This document shows positions 1-7,050 of a DNA stretch of 14,550 nt, piece by piece. This stretch comes from a bacterium (GTDB lineage: Bacteria > UBP18 > UBA7526). The DNA is taken from positions 1 to 14,550 of the forward strand of contig JAUWXM010000021.1 in NCBI GenBank assembly GCA_030616365.1. The letters are read 5' to 3'. Under the pieces are notes generated by a model, which searched no databases, was not told the origin of the DNA, and worked only from the letters and a program-made list of their open reading frames with translations. Made by a program: the position numbers and the translations under genes. Positions within the stretch are counted from its first letter, which is position 1. Each line of letters opens with the position of its first letter.

Positions 1-1
1 T

Positions 2-139
2 CTCATTATGGCCGGGATAAGGGAGAGGTTAGAACTAGCAGATGTTCCAATAGCCCTACAGGGAGCAGCCATCACTCTCATTACTGCCGGACTTCTCTCC
101 TTGGCCTTCATGGGCTTCAGTGGTTTGGTGAAGCTCTGA
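2..139 (+). CDS. rnfA: RnfA (RsxA), C-terminal 45 residues, 5' end outside window
   Basis: The reading frame that is open from the window edge ends in a stretch containing IRERLELADVP and then LAFMGFSGLVKL before the TGA. This is the highly conserved C-terminus of RnfA/RsxA, an integral membrane subunit of the Rnf ferredoxin:NAD+ oxidoreductase. The last transmembrane helix (about residues ITLITAGLLSLAFMGF) is visible. Its stop overlaps the rnfB start (TGATG), the usual translational coupling in rnf operons, which commonly run CDGEAB. The preceding rnf genes are presumably just upstream of the window. Identity rests on recognising the family C-terminus; only a fragment is visible. Confidence 0.92.
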   Translation, partial: LIMAGIRERLELADVPIALQGAAITLITAGLLSLAFMGFSGLVKL

Positions 140-942
140 TGGTTAACCCAATAGTCTTATCGGTTAGTATTCTTGGTGGCTTGGGCTTATTGGCAGGAAG
201 TGGATTGGCCTATGCCTCTAAGAAGTTCGTTTCCAAGATAGACCCTAAAGTAGAGGCAATATTGGAAGCCTTACCTGGAGCAAACTGCGGGGCCTGTGGA
301 TTCGCGGGGTGCAGTGGCTTTGCCAAGGCACTGGTTGAAGAAAGAGCCCAGGCCAATGGCTGCATCCTTGGTGGGGAGGAGGTGGCAAGAGAAGTTGCTT
401 CCATTCTGGGAGTAGAGGTAGAGGTTAAGGAGAAGAAGATCGCCAAGATTCTTTGTTATCATAAAGGAGCATCCCAGACTCAGTTTGACTATCAGGGCTT
501 GGAAAGCTGCCGGGCAGCGGCTCTCTTGTTTGGTGGAGATAAGGCCTGTTCCTACAGCTGTCTGGGACTGGGGGACTGTGTTGAAGCCTGCCCCTTCGGG
601 GCCATTACTCTAATTAAAGGGAAAATTGAAATAAACGAAGAGAGATGCACTGGATGTGGGAAGTGTGTCTCCATCTGTCCCAAGGGAGTGATCACCTTAG
701 TTCCCGAAGAGAAGAGGGTTCATATTCTCTGCAACTCTAAGGATAAAGGAGCGATAGTAAGGAAGATATGCAAGGAAGGCTGCATAGGATGTGGGATATG
801 TGTCAAGGTCTGTCCAGAGAAAGCGATAACCCTTAAGGATAACTTAGCCTATATTGATTATGAGAAATGTACCGAGTGTGGGGCCTGTGTCGAGAAGTGT
901 CCTACCCACACTATTAAAGTAACAAGTAACAAGCAGCATTGA
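139..942 (+). CDS. rnfB: RnfB, multi-cluster ferredoxin subunit of the Rnf complex
   Basis: RnfB is the electron-input subunit of the Rnf membrane complex: it accepts electrons from reduced ferredoxin and passes them towards NAD+, coupled to Na+ or H+ translocation. The 267-residue protein has an N-terminal membrane anchor (about residues 4-26). A 4Fe-4S (Fe-S) domain follows, with Cys50, 53, 58 and 75 in the GANCGACGFAGC motif. Bacterial-ferredoxin motifs then appear at Cys137/141/147/151, Cys170/173/176/180, Cys211-225 (with an extra Cys at 211 or 215) and Cys244/247/250/254. So about five 4Fe-4S clusters are predicted, more than the three of the E. coli homologue and similar to long RnfB proteins of anaerobes. 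The start overlaps the rnfA stop by one base, and no gene follows tightly, so rnfB probably closes the rnf operon. Confidence 0.95.
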   Translation: MVNPIVLSVSILGGLGLLAGSGLAYASKKFVSKIDPKVEAILEALPGANCGACGFAGCSGFAKALVEERAQANGCILGGEEVAREVASILGVEVEVKEKKIAKILCYHKGASQTQFDYQGLESCRAAALLFGGDKACSYSCLGLGDCVEACPFGAITLIKGKIEINEERCTGCGKCVSICPKGVITLVPEEKRVHILCNSKDKGAIVRKICKEGCIGCGICVKVCPEKAITLKDNLAYIDYEKCTECGACVEKCPTHTIKVTSNKQH

Positions 943-972
943 ACAACTTCGTTTTTTATTAGGGGGTTGGAT

Positions 973-1524
973 ATGAAGGTGAAAGTACCTTTGAGTAAGG
1001 CCAGTAGATTGTTAAATCATGGGCCGACAGTGCTCATTACTTCATTCTATAAAGGCCGAGCAAATGTCCAGACCGTTGCCTGGAACATGCCTTTGGACTA
1101 CGATCCTCCAAAGGTAGCCCTGGTAATTGGCGGTGACAATTATTCTTATGAATGTATTACCAAGACAGGTGAATTCGTCATCAATATTCCTCCCAAGAAA
1201 TTATTGGAGAAGACTATTCAATGTGGAACCATCTCAGGAAGAAAAGTAGACAAATTTAAAAAGTTTAAACTGACTTCCATTCCAGCGAAGAAGGTAAAGG
1301 CGCCACTCATTAAAGAATGCATTGGCCACCTGGAATGTAGACTCATTAAATCAAGAGTAATTAAAGACTTTGACCTCTTCTTGGCGGATGTCATCTATGC
1401 CTGGGCAGAGGAAGGAACCTTCACCGATAGGTGGCTCGTAGAGAAAGAGAAGGCCAAGATCATCCACCATCTTGGTGGAGAGTACTTCAGTTTTCCAAGC
1501 AAGGTAAAGATTAGAGAGTGGTAA
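973..1524 (+). CDS. Flavoredoxin-like flavin reductase domain protein
   Basis: A 183-residue single-domain protein resembling the flavin-reductase-like FMN-binding split-barrel family (flavoredoxin/DIM6-NTAB type). Features matching that family are the N-terminal GPTVLITSF strand, the NVQTVAWNMPLDYDPP segment that normally lines the FMN site, a GEFVINIP strand, a CGTISGRKVDKF loop, and an ECIGHLECRL strand. No signal peptide or membrane segment is present, so it should be cytoplasmic. I chose the ATG at 973 because AGGGGG ends at 966, six bases upstream; a TTG at 967 would sit on top of the Shine-Dalgarno. It begins about 30 bp after rnfB and may be co-transcribed, possibly as an electron carrier or flavin reductase near the Rnf pool. 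The substrate is not deducible. Confidence 0.8.
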   Translation: MKVKVPLSKASRLLNHGPTVLITSFYKGRANVQTVAWNMPLDYDPPKVALVIGGDNYSYECITKTGEFVINIPPKKLLEKTIQCGTISGRKVDKFKKFKLTSIPAKKVKAPLIKECIGHLECRLIKSRVIKDFDLFLADVIYAWAEEGTFTDRWLVEKEKAKIIHHLGGEYFSFPSKVKIREW

Positions 1525-1530
1525 TTCTTA

Positions 1531-1671
1531 GATTACAGTGATGTGAAATCGAGATTCAGGATGCACTTCGTTGGCATCCTAGAGAGCATAGATAACTAAG
1601 CATTGGCAGTGATTTTCCCGATCCCATTGGAGATTCTATCACCGTAATCGGTAGTTTTAATCACTGTAATC
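1531..1671. repeat. Three copies of a 12-bp motif in a repeat-bearing spacer
   Basis: GATTACAGTGAT at 1531-1542 is the exact reverse complement of ATCACTGTAATC at 1660-1671. A one-mismatch copy of the latter, ATCACCGTAATC, lies at 1638-1649, 22 bp (about two helical turns) from it. The set lies between the flavoredoxin gene and the promoter of the large surface protein. It could be a decayed transposon-like palindrome or a regulator-binding array; the sequence does not decide. No gene is seen in the 1525-1802 spacer. Confidence 0.5.
1558..1589 (+). repeat. Hairpin resembling the structured repeat family (divergent copy)
   Basis: AGGATGC (1558-1564) and GCATCCT (1574-1580) form a perfect 7-bp stem around the loop ACTTCGTTG. 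Read with the inner stem bases, the centre GCACTTCGTTGGC matches the loop consensus CGCRCTTCGYTTRCC of the hairpins at 8484, 8566, 10189 and 11647(-). AGAGAGCAT follows at 1581-1589. The same nine bases directly follow another family-like stem at 11524-11546, so these two look like a separate subtype. Confidence 0.5.
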
Positions 1672-1725
1672 ATCATTTTTATGGAGCATAAATTAGCATC
1701 TATTCATCTTTGAATAAAAATTTTC

Positions 1726-1754
1726 TTGACATTGGGCTATAATTATGATATAAT
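1726..1754 (+). promoter_or_regulatory. Perfect-consensus sigma70 promoter for the surface protein gene
   Basis: TTGACA at 1726-1731 and TATAAT at 1749-1754 are separated by exactly 17 bp, so both hexamers and the spacing are consensus. Transcription should begin near 1761, giving a 5' leader of about 40 nt. The leader carries AGGAAGG (1790-1796) six bases before the ATG at 1803. Confidence 0.85.
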
Positions 1755-1802
1755 ATAAATTAGAAATGCAAAAGGGATACTGAAAAAATAGGAAGGCTAA
1801 CA

Positions 1803-4800
1803 ATGAAGAAAAATTCAAGGAAATATTCACGAGTGCTGGGAAGTTTAATAGGTATTCTCATCCTAATTGGGGTGTTCTCATCTCCTTTGTGGGCAGAGTG
1901 GTCAATCGAGACAGTTGATGAAGGGGTTGATAGCGAAGGGAGTGTGGGTTGGCATGCCTCATTAGCCCTGGACAGCAATAACTATCCGCATATAAGTTAT
2001 CTTGAGTATGAGGAGAAGTTCTATGAACATGAAGTCCTAAAATACGCCAGATGGACAGGCACATCCTGGTCAATTGAGAGAGTTAGTAGCATAGCGTTGG
2101 CCCGCGCGTATTGGTATACCTCAATAGCCCTGGACAGTAACAACTATCCGCACATAAGTTATTGTCGTATTACCGGTGACCTAAACTACGTAAAATGGAC
2201 AGGTTCTAAATGGTCAATGGAGACAGTTGATAGCGAAGGGAGTGTGGGTTGGCATGCCTCATTAGCCCTGGACAGCAACGACTATCCCCATATAAGTTAT
2301 CGTGATGCGACCAAGGGTGACCTAAAATACGCAAAATGGACCGGTTCTGCATGGTCAATTGAGACGCTTGATGTTGGTAGTAAGGGGGGGCGGGCGGGTT
2401 ATAATACCTCAATAGCCCTGGACAGCAACGACTATCCGCACATAAGTTATTGTGAGTGGACTGATTATGCCTATTCCGAGCTAAAATACGCAAAATGGAC
2501 CGGTTCTGAGTGGTCAATCGAAACACTTGATGGCGCACCACCGCTGGGTGTATCTACCTCAATAGCCCTGGACAGCAACAACTATCCGCATATAAGTTAT
2601 CAGGCTGATGGCCTAAACTACGCAAAATGGACCGGTTCTGAGTGGTCAATTGAGACAGTCGCTAACGCAGGGTGGTTGACGCCTATATCTAACTCAATAG
2701 CCCTGGACAGCAACAACTATCCGCACATAAGTTATCGGGCTGTTGGCCTAAAATACGCCAGATGGACAGGGTCTGGATGGTCAATTGAGAGGGTTGATAG
2801 CGGCTACACCGGTGAGGTCTCAATAGCCCTGGACAGTAACGACTATCCACACATAAGTTCTCGTTATGTATACAACCTAAAATACGCAAAATGGGTCGGT
2901 GATGCACCTATTGCCTCGGCCAGTGCTTCCCCCACTAGTGGCATTGCTCCTTTAGGAGTGGCATTTACAGGAACAGGAACAGACGCAAATGGAACGATTG
3001 TCAAGTATGAGTGGGACTTTGATGGCAATGGGACATATGACTGGAGTTCGACAATCAGTGGTAATACTACCCACACTTATTCAGTAGCGGGAACATATAA
3101 TGCTAAACTGAGGGTAACGGATAATGATAATCTAATAGGAACAGATTCTGTGACCATTACCGTATCCCCTGCCTCCCAGCCACCAACAGCAAGCGCCAGT
3201 GCCGATCCCACAAGTGGCACAGCACCATTGGAGGTTGCCTTCACAGGAACAGGAACAGATAGTGATGGAACGATTGTCAAGTACGAATGGGACTTTGATG
3301 GAGATGGTACCTATGACTGGTCAAGCGCCACTACTGGCGATACTTCATATACCTATACAGAAGCCGCTACTTACAAGGCCACATTGAGGGTAACGGATAA
3401 TGATGGATTGACAGATACAGATTTTGTGACCATTACCGTATCTCCTGCTCTCAAGCCACCTACTGCCAGCGCCTCTGCCAATCCCACCAGTGGGTTAGTT
3501 CCTCTGACTGTTAACTTCACAGGAACGGGAACAGATAGCGATGGTACTATCGTCAAATACGAGTGGGACTTTGATGGTGATGGAACCTATGACTGGAGTT
3601 CTACCACATCGGGAAGTACAACCCATACCTATGAAGAGGTTGGCACCTACACTGCCAAACTGCGGGTAACAGATAACGATAATCTTAGTGGTACAGATAC
3701 AGTATCAATAACTGTCCAGCAGCCTTCTGAACTCAAAGTGTGGATCAGCGTTCCCAAGGATGGAGATTCTATCTGGGGAGATGCGGTCAGCTTGAGGGCA
3801 AATACCGCTCCTGGCGAGCTGACAAAGTCTGTCCAGTTCCAGTACAAAGCAAGCTCTGATGAGGCCTGGATAGATTTGGGTGAACCCATAATTCCTCCTC
3901 CCTATTCCTTCCATTACACCACCTGGGATGTCACCTCCCTTACCCCGGGCAATTACCACCTGAGAGCTGAAGCCATAGATACGGAGGATAACTTAGTCTA
4001 TGCTGACCCCATCACACTCACCATCACTTCCGACAATCCCAAGATCTGGGAAGGAAAGAACCCCAGAGGAGACCATGAGAAGAAGGAGAAGGTCAGCAAA
4101 GATAAGACAGAGGTGGTAAAACTATTTGATAAAACAACAGTTGAAATCTCACAGGGAGCCCTTACTGCCGATACCACAGTGCACACCATTCTCTACGATG
4201 CAACTACCACCCCGGTAGCCATAAGAAGAACCAGACATATCCTCCCCGCTGGCATCTACAAGGAATTCAATATCGCAGAAGGGGCCTACCACTTCAACCG
4301 GGATATCACCCTAACCATCCCCTATCCAGATGTCAATAATGACGGGATCCTTGATGGAACAGGAATTAAGGAAACCACCTTAGCTATTTACCACTATAAT
4401 GATGGAACAGGACTCTGGGAGAGAGTTACCGGCTCCACCATCTATCTCTCTGAGAACTATATCTCTGCCCCGGTCAATCACTTGAGCCTCTTCACCCTGG
4501 TGGGCACCAGATCAACCGGGGGAGCAAATGCTCCTTCCTCTGGAGGCGGAGGCGGCGGAGGCGGAGGGGGCTGTCTCATCGCCACTGCAGCTTATGGGGC
4601 ACCAATGGCAGAAGAGGAAAGAATCCTCTCTGAGTTCAGGGATAGACATTTATTGACCAATAAGGCAGGCAGAGCCTTTGTCTCTTTCTATAATAAACTC
4701 AGTCCCCCAGTCGCCAGATTTATTCAAGATAAAGAATCTTTGAAGGCCATGGTAAGAATTGGCCTTAAGCCTTTGATCTGGATAGCAAAGAGAACTACAA

Positions 4801-4805
4801 AGTAA
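1803..4805 (+). CDS. Secreted propeller/PKD protein with Gly-rich CFI-box C-terminus
   Basis: A 1000-residue exported protein of unknown ligand. Residues 1-31 form a signal peptide with a hydrophobic core and a probable cleavage after LWA. Residues 33-366 contain seven ALDSN(N/D)YPHIS motifs, 42-54 residues apart, alternating with LKYAKWTGSxWSIETVD units. The first blade starts with WSIETVD at 33-39 and the last ends after LKYAKWVG, as expected for a seven-bladed beta-propeller closed by its N-terminal strand. Three PKD domains follow (about 368-456, 459-548, 551-639; core EWDFDGDGTYDW). Next come an Ig-like segment (about 641-743) and another beta domain (about 765-902) ending in VNHLSLFTLVG. 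The C-terminus is ten glycines (914-923), then CLIATAAYG (924-932) and a helical tail through 1000, which is the CFIATAAYG-type C-terminal domain. The gene stands alone between its own promoter and a terminator. A cell-surface or adhesive role is inferred from the architecture only. Confidence 0.85.
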   Translation: MKKNSRKYSRVLGSLIGILILIGVFSSPLWAEWSIETVDEGVDSEGSVGWHASLALDSNNYPHISYLEYEEKFYEHEVLKYARWTGTSWSIERVSSIALARAYWYTSIALDSNNYPHISYCRITGDLNYVKWTGSKWSMETVDSEGSVGWHASLALDSNDYPHISYRDATKGDLKYAKWTGSAWSIETLDVGSKGGRAGYNTSIALDSNDYPHISYCEWTDYAYSELKYAKWTGSEWSIETLDGAPPLGVSTSIALDSNNYPHISYQADGLNYAKWTGSEWSIETVANAGWLTPISNSIALDSNNYPHISYRAVGLKYARWTGSGWSIERVDSGYTGEVSIALDSNDYPHISSRYVYNLKYAKWVGDAPIASASASPTSGIAPLGVAFTGTGTDANGTIVKYEWDFDGNGTYDWSSTISGNTTHTYSVAGTYNAKLRVTDNDNLIGTDSVTITVSPASQPPTASASADPTSGTAPLEVAFTGTGTDSDGTIVKYEWDFDGDGTYDWSSATTGDTSYTYTEAATYKATLRVTDNDGLTDTDFVTITVSPALKPPTASASANPTSGLVPLTVNFTGTGTDSDGTIVKYEWDFDGDGTYDWSSTTSGSTTHTYEEVGTYTAKLRVTDNDNLSGTDTVSITVQQPSELKVWISVPKDGDSIWGDAVSLRANTAPGELTKSVQFQYKASSDEAWIDLGEPIIPPPYSFHYTTWDVTSLTPGNYHLRAEAIDTEDNLVYADPITLTITSDNPKIWEGKNPRGDHEKKEKVSKDKTEVVKLFDKTTVEISQGALTADTTVHTILYDATTTPVAIRRTRHILPAGIYKEFNIAEGAYHFNRDITLTIPYPDVNNDGILDGTGIKETTLAIYHYNDGTGLWERVTGSTIYLSENYISAPVNHLSLFTLVGTRSTGGANAPSSGGGGGGGGGGCLIATAAYGAPMAEEERILSEFRDRHLLTNKAGRAFVSFYNKLSPPVARFIQDKESLKAMVRIGLKPLIWIAKRTTK
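1957..2858 (+). repeat. In-frame DNA repeats encoding the seven propeller blades
   Basis: The seven copies of the segment encoding ALDSN(N/D)YPHIS are nearly identical in DNA (for example AATAGCCCTGGACAGCAAC recurs), although blade length varies from 42 to 54 codons. Neighbouring stretches encoding KWTGS-WSIE are also conserved. Such near-identity suggests recent duplication or gene conversion between blades. Confidence 0.75.
2904..3719 (+). repeat. Three tandem PKD-domain coding repeats
   Basis: Three successive units of about 89 codons share long near-identical DNA around the segment encoding DGTIVKYEWDFDGDGTYDW. Conservation is strongest at the domain core and weaker in the linkers, consistent with tandem duplication. 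Confidence 0.75.
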
Positions 4806-4870
4806 ACTCTAAAGCTTAGAGTATGTATCAAGTTATTCTCCTGTGGAAATATCGATGTGACGGTCGTCAC
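4806..4870 (+). other. Two small hairpins downstream of the surface protein gene
   Basis: ACTCTAA/TTAGAGT (4806-4812 and 4816-4822, loop AGC) begins immediately after the stop codon. GTGAC/GTCAC (4857-4861 and 4866-4870, loop GGTC) lies 35 bp further on. Neither has a T-tract, so they are not canonical terminators; they might stabilise the 3' end of the message. Confidence 0.35.
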
Positions 4871-4929
4871 GAAATTGTTTCCCTAAATATTCTTACGAAC
4901 TGAACCTTTTAAGGTATAATTGCAGAAAG

Positions 4930-4967
4930 CCACTATATCCAATCATGATGTAGTGGTTTTTTCTTTT
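4930..4967 (+). terminator. Rho-independent terminator after the surface protein gene
   Basis: A 10-bp stem CCACTATATC/GATGTAGTGG (one G-T pair, 7-nt loop) is followed directly by TTTTTTCTTTTT. It lies about 125 bp after the stop codon at 4805 and is a convincing intrinsic terminator. Confidence 0.88.
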
Positions 4968-5013
4968 TGAGGTAAACTATGAACGATCGAACAAAAAGAA
5001 GAGAGAAATTAAG

Positions 5014-5042
5014 TTGTTTCGTGGTATAATCTATGATATAAT
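5014..5042 (+). promoter_or_regulatory. Candidate promoter for amrB
   Basis: TTGTTT (5014-5019), a 17-bp spacer and TATAAT (5037-5042) lie 38 bp before the amrB start. A second TATAAT at 5025-5030 has no good -35 box. The preceding terminator makes a new promoter here necessary. AGGAGGGAGGT (5067-5077) is a strong ribosome-binding site. Confidence 0.6.
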
Positions 5043-5080
5043 TATTTTGTAAGTATTCTGCTTTTTAGGAGGGAGGTAAG

Positions 5081-5884
5081 ATGGTGAGAAGAGCGGTTGT
5101 TGCTGGACAGTTCTATAATGGAATAGAGGAAAGCCTCAAAGCACAGGTAGAAGAGTATATCGATGAGAAAGCGAAGAAGGAGAAGGTGATTGGAGTCTTG
5201 GCTCCCCATGCGGGGTTCATGTTCTCTGGAGAAGTGGCAGGAGCCGTCTATTCCCGCATAATTTTTCCTGATACCTTTGTCATCCTTGGTCCCAATCATA
5301 CTGGAGCAGGACACCCCTCCGCTATTATGACAAAAGGGAAGTGGCAGACCCCCTTGGGAGAGGTAGAGATTGATTCTGACTTGGCGGGAAAGATATTGGC
5401 CAATTCTAAGAGTCTGAAAGAAGATGAGAGAGCCCATTCCTATGAGCATTCCATAGAGGTTCAGCTTCCCTTCTTACAGTATTTGGGAAAGGATTTTAAG
5501 TTTACTCCCATCTGTTTGAGCCATTTAGATTTAGAGACCTGTCGGGATATTGGAAAAGCAATCGCTAGAGGCATAAAAGAAGATAAAAAAAAGGTAGTCA
5601 TTGTCGCCAGTTCTGATCTCACCCACTATGAGCCACAGGAAGAGGCGAATAGGAAGGATAAAATTGCTTTGGGTGCGGTAATAAAATTGGATCCAGAAGA
5701 GTTAATTAGCAAAGTAGATGAACTCAGAATCTCGATGTGTGGGGTTATTCCTACGAGCATTATGCTCATTGCTTCAAAAGAACTGGGTGCTACAAAGGGT
5801 GAGTTAGTAAAGTATATGACCAGTGGGGATGTCATCGGGGATTATCGTCAGGTAGTTGGTTATGGCGGAGCGCTCATCAAGTGA
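5081..5884 (+). CDS. amrB: AmmeMemoRadiSam system protein B (MEMO-like)
   Basis: A 267-residue cytoplasmic protein of the MEMO family, which shares its fold with class III extradiol (LigB-type) dioxygenases. Diagnostic motifs are PHAGFMFSG (residues 42-50), GPNHTG (70-75), YEHSIEVQLPFLQY (121-134), SSDLTHY (177-183), SMCGVIPTS (218-226) and SGDVIGDYRQVVGYGG near the C-terminus. By comparison with human MEMO1, which binds metal through three His and a Cys, the equivalent ligands here would be His43, His73, His182 and Cys220, all retained. The reaction performed by the bacterial protein is not established. It is followed, after a repeat-filled spacer, by the radical SAM partner amrS; an AMMECR1-domain gene, often the third member, is not in this window. 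Confidence 0.93.
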   Translation: MVRRAVVAGQFYNGIEESLKAQVEEYIDEKAKKEKVIGVLAPHAGFMFSGEVAGAVYSRIIFPDTFVILGPNHTGAGHPSAIMTKGKWQTPLGEVEIDSDLAGKILANSKSLKEDERAHSYEHSIEVQLPFLQYLGKDFKFTPICLSHLDLETCRDIGKAIARGIKEDKKKVVIVASSDLTHYEPQEEANRKDKIALGAVIKLDPEELISKVDELRISMCGVIPTSIMLIASKELGATKGELVKYMTSGDVIGDYRQVVGYGGALIK

Positions 5885-6060
5885 GCAGGTGAGAAAGTGG
5901 GAAAGTGGGAAAGTGGGAAAGATAAAACAGTGAAAAATGAAAAATGCAAAATGAAAAATGCAAAATTAGCAATACAAAATTACTTCCTACTTTTTACTTG
6001 TAACTTGTTACTTACTACTTATTCCTTACTACTTACTACTTCCGAACAGAGCGGGGAAAC
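5885..6060. repeat. Low-complexity repeat spacer between amrB and amrS
   Basis: Three blocks are visible. The first is GAAAGTGG repeated about 3.6 times (5893-5921). The second is A-rich, with AAAAATG and GCAAAATT units (5932-5980). The third is pyrimidine-rich, with recurring TACTT units (5981-6040). There is no open reading frame of note and no terminator. Blocks like these often occur as dispersed repeats in candidate-phylum genomes, but only one copy is present here. Confidence 0.6.
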
Positions 6061-6063
6061 AAG

Positions 6064-7050
6064 ATGAAGGAAGCCTTATATTACGAGAAGATAGATGACA
6101 AGATAAAGTGCCTTCTATGTCCTAAGGAATGTGTCATTGCTCTGGGGAAGAGGGGATTCTGTAGGGGAAGGAAGAATGTGGATGGAAGGTTAATTGCTTT
6201 AACCTATGAGGAGTGCGTTTCCATTGCCGTGGATCCCATAGAGAAGAAGCCCTTGTATCACTTCCGTCCCGGCTCTCTCATCCTTTCCTGCGCTCCCAAT
6301 GGCTGTAACTTCACCTGCCTCTACTGTCAGAACTGGGCCATATCTCAGGAGGAGGCCCCTACCCAACATATTACTTCTGAAGAGATGGTCAGGCTCGCCC
6401 TTGATAAAAATTCTGTGGGAATCGCTTATACTTATACCGAGCCCTTAATCTGGTATGAATACTTATTGGAGACAGTGAAGTTGGCCAAGGAGCAGGGACT
6501 GGTCAATGTCTTGGTTACCAATGGCTATATTAACCCTGAGCCCTTTGAAAAACTCCTTCCCTATATCGATGCTATGAATATCGATGTTAAGGCCCTGAAA
6601 GAATTCTTCTATAAGAAATATTGCAAGGCTACCTTGGCTCCAGTTTTAAAGACTGCAAAGAGAGCGAGGAAGTCCTGTCATGTGGAAATCACCAATCTTG
6701 TCATCCCTACCCTGAATGATTCTGAAGAGGACTTTGCGAAATTGATTAATTGGATAGCGGATAAGTTAGGGGATGATACCCCCTTACATTTCTCAAGATA
6801 CTTTCCTGCCCATAAGCTAAATATTCCTCCTACTCCAGTAACTACCCTAGAAAGGGCAAGAAAAATAGCCCAGAAGAGGTTGAAATATGTCTATATTGGG
6901 AATATCCCGGATCCCAGCGCCAATACCACTTATTGTCCGAAATGTAAGAAGGCCCTAATCGTGCGCGATGGATACTCTATCTCCAGGATGCATCTAAAGA
7001 AGAAGAGATGCCAGTATTGCGAGGAAGAGATTAACATAGTGAGAAAATGA
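6064..7050 (+). CDS. amrS: AmmeMemoRadiSam system radical SAM enzyme
   Basis: A 328-residue radical SAM protein related to pyruvate-formate-lyase activating enzymes. The 4Fe-4S/SAM motif is CNFTCLYC (Cys81, 85, 88). An N-terminal Cys quartet (16, 19, 23, 33; CLLCPKEC...GFCRGR) and a C-terminal zinc-ribbon-like pair of CxxC motifs (Cys291/294 and 316/319) are typical of the AmrS family. Further family signatures are AYTYTEPLIWYEY, TNGYINPEP, DAMNIDVKA, and HFSRYFPAHK followed by YIGN. The substrate of these enzymes is unknown; pairing with MEMO-like AmrB is the conserved context. The Shine-Dalgarno (GCGGGGAAACAAG) is modest. The gene ends in an ATGA overlap with apbE, so the two are probably translationally coupled. 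Confidence 0.93.
   Translation: MKEALYYEKIDDKIKCLLCPKECVIALGKRGFCRGRKNVDGRLIALTYEECVSIAVDPIEKKPLYHFRPGSLILSCAPNGCNFTCLYCQNWAISQEEAPTQHITSEEMVRLALDKNSVGIAYTYTEPLIWYEYLLETVKLAKEQGLVNVLVTNGYINPEPFEKLLPYIDAMNIDVKALKEFFYKKYCKATLAPVLKTAKRARKSCHVEITNLVIPTLNDSEEDFAKLINWIADKLGDDTPLHFSRYFPAHKLNIPPTPVTTLERARKIAQKRLKYVYIGNIPDPSANTTYCPKCKKALIVRDGYSISRMHLKKKRCQYCEEEINIVRK

Noticed and set aside
3077..3556. Long open frames antisense to the PKD repeats
   Set aside because: Their similar translations simply mirror the repeated PKD coding DNA; no ribosome-binding sites or family features support them.
4915..4967. TATAAT at 4915-4920 just ahead of the terminator, suggesting a tiny transcript
   Set aside because: There is no acceptable -35 box and the product would be only a few tens of bases, ending in the terminator of the upstream gene.
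4979..5029. 16-codon frame MNDRTKRREKLSCFVV with a GAGGT upstream, possible leader peptide
   Set aside because: It lies between the terminator and the probable amrB promoter elements, overlaps the -35 box and has no attenuator-like structure downstream.
5893..5921. GAAAGTGG tandem repeat as a phase-variation tract
   Set aside because: It lies after the amrB stop and far from the amrS start, so copy-number change would not shift a frame; effects on expression cannot be judged.
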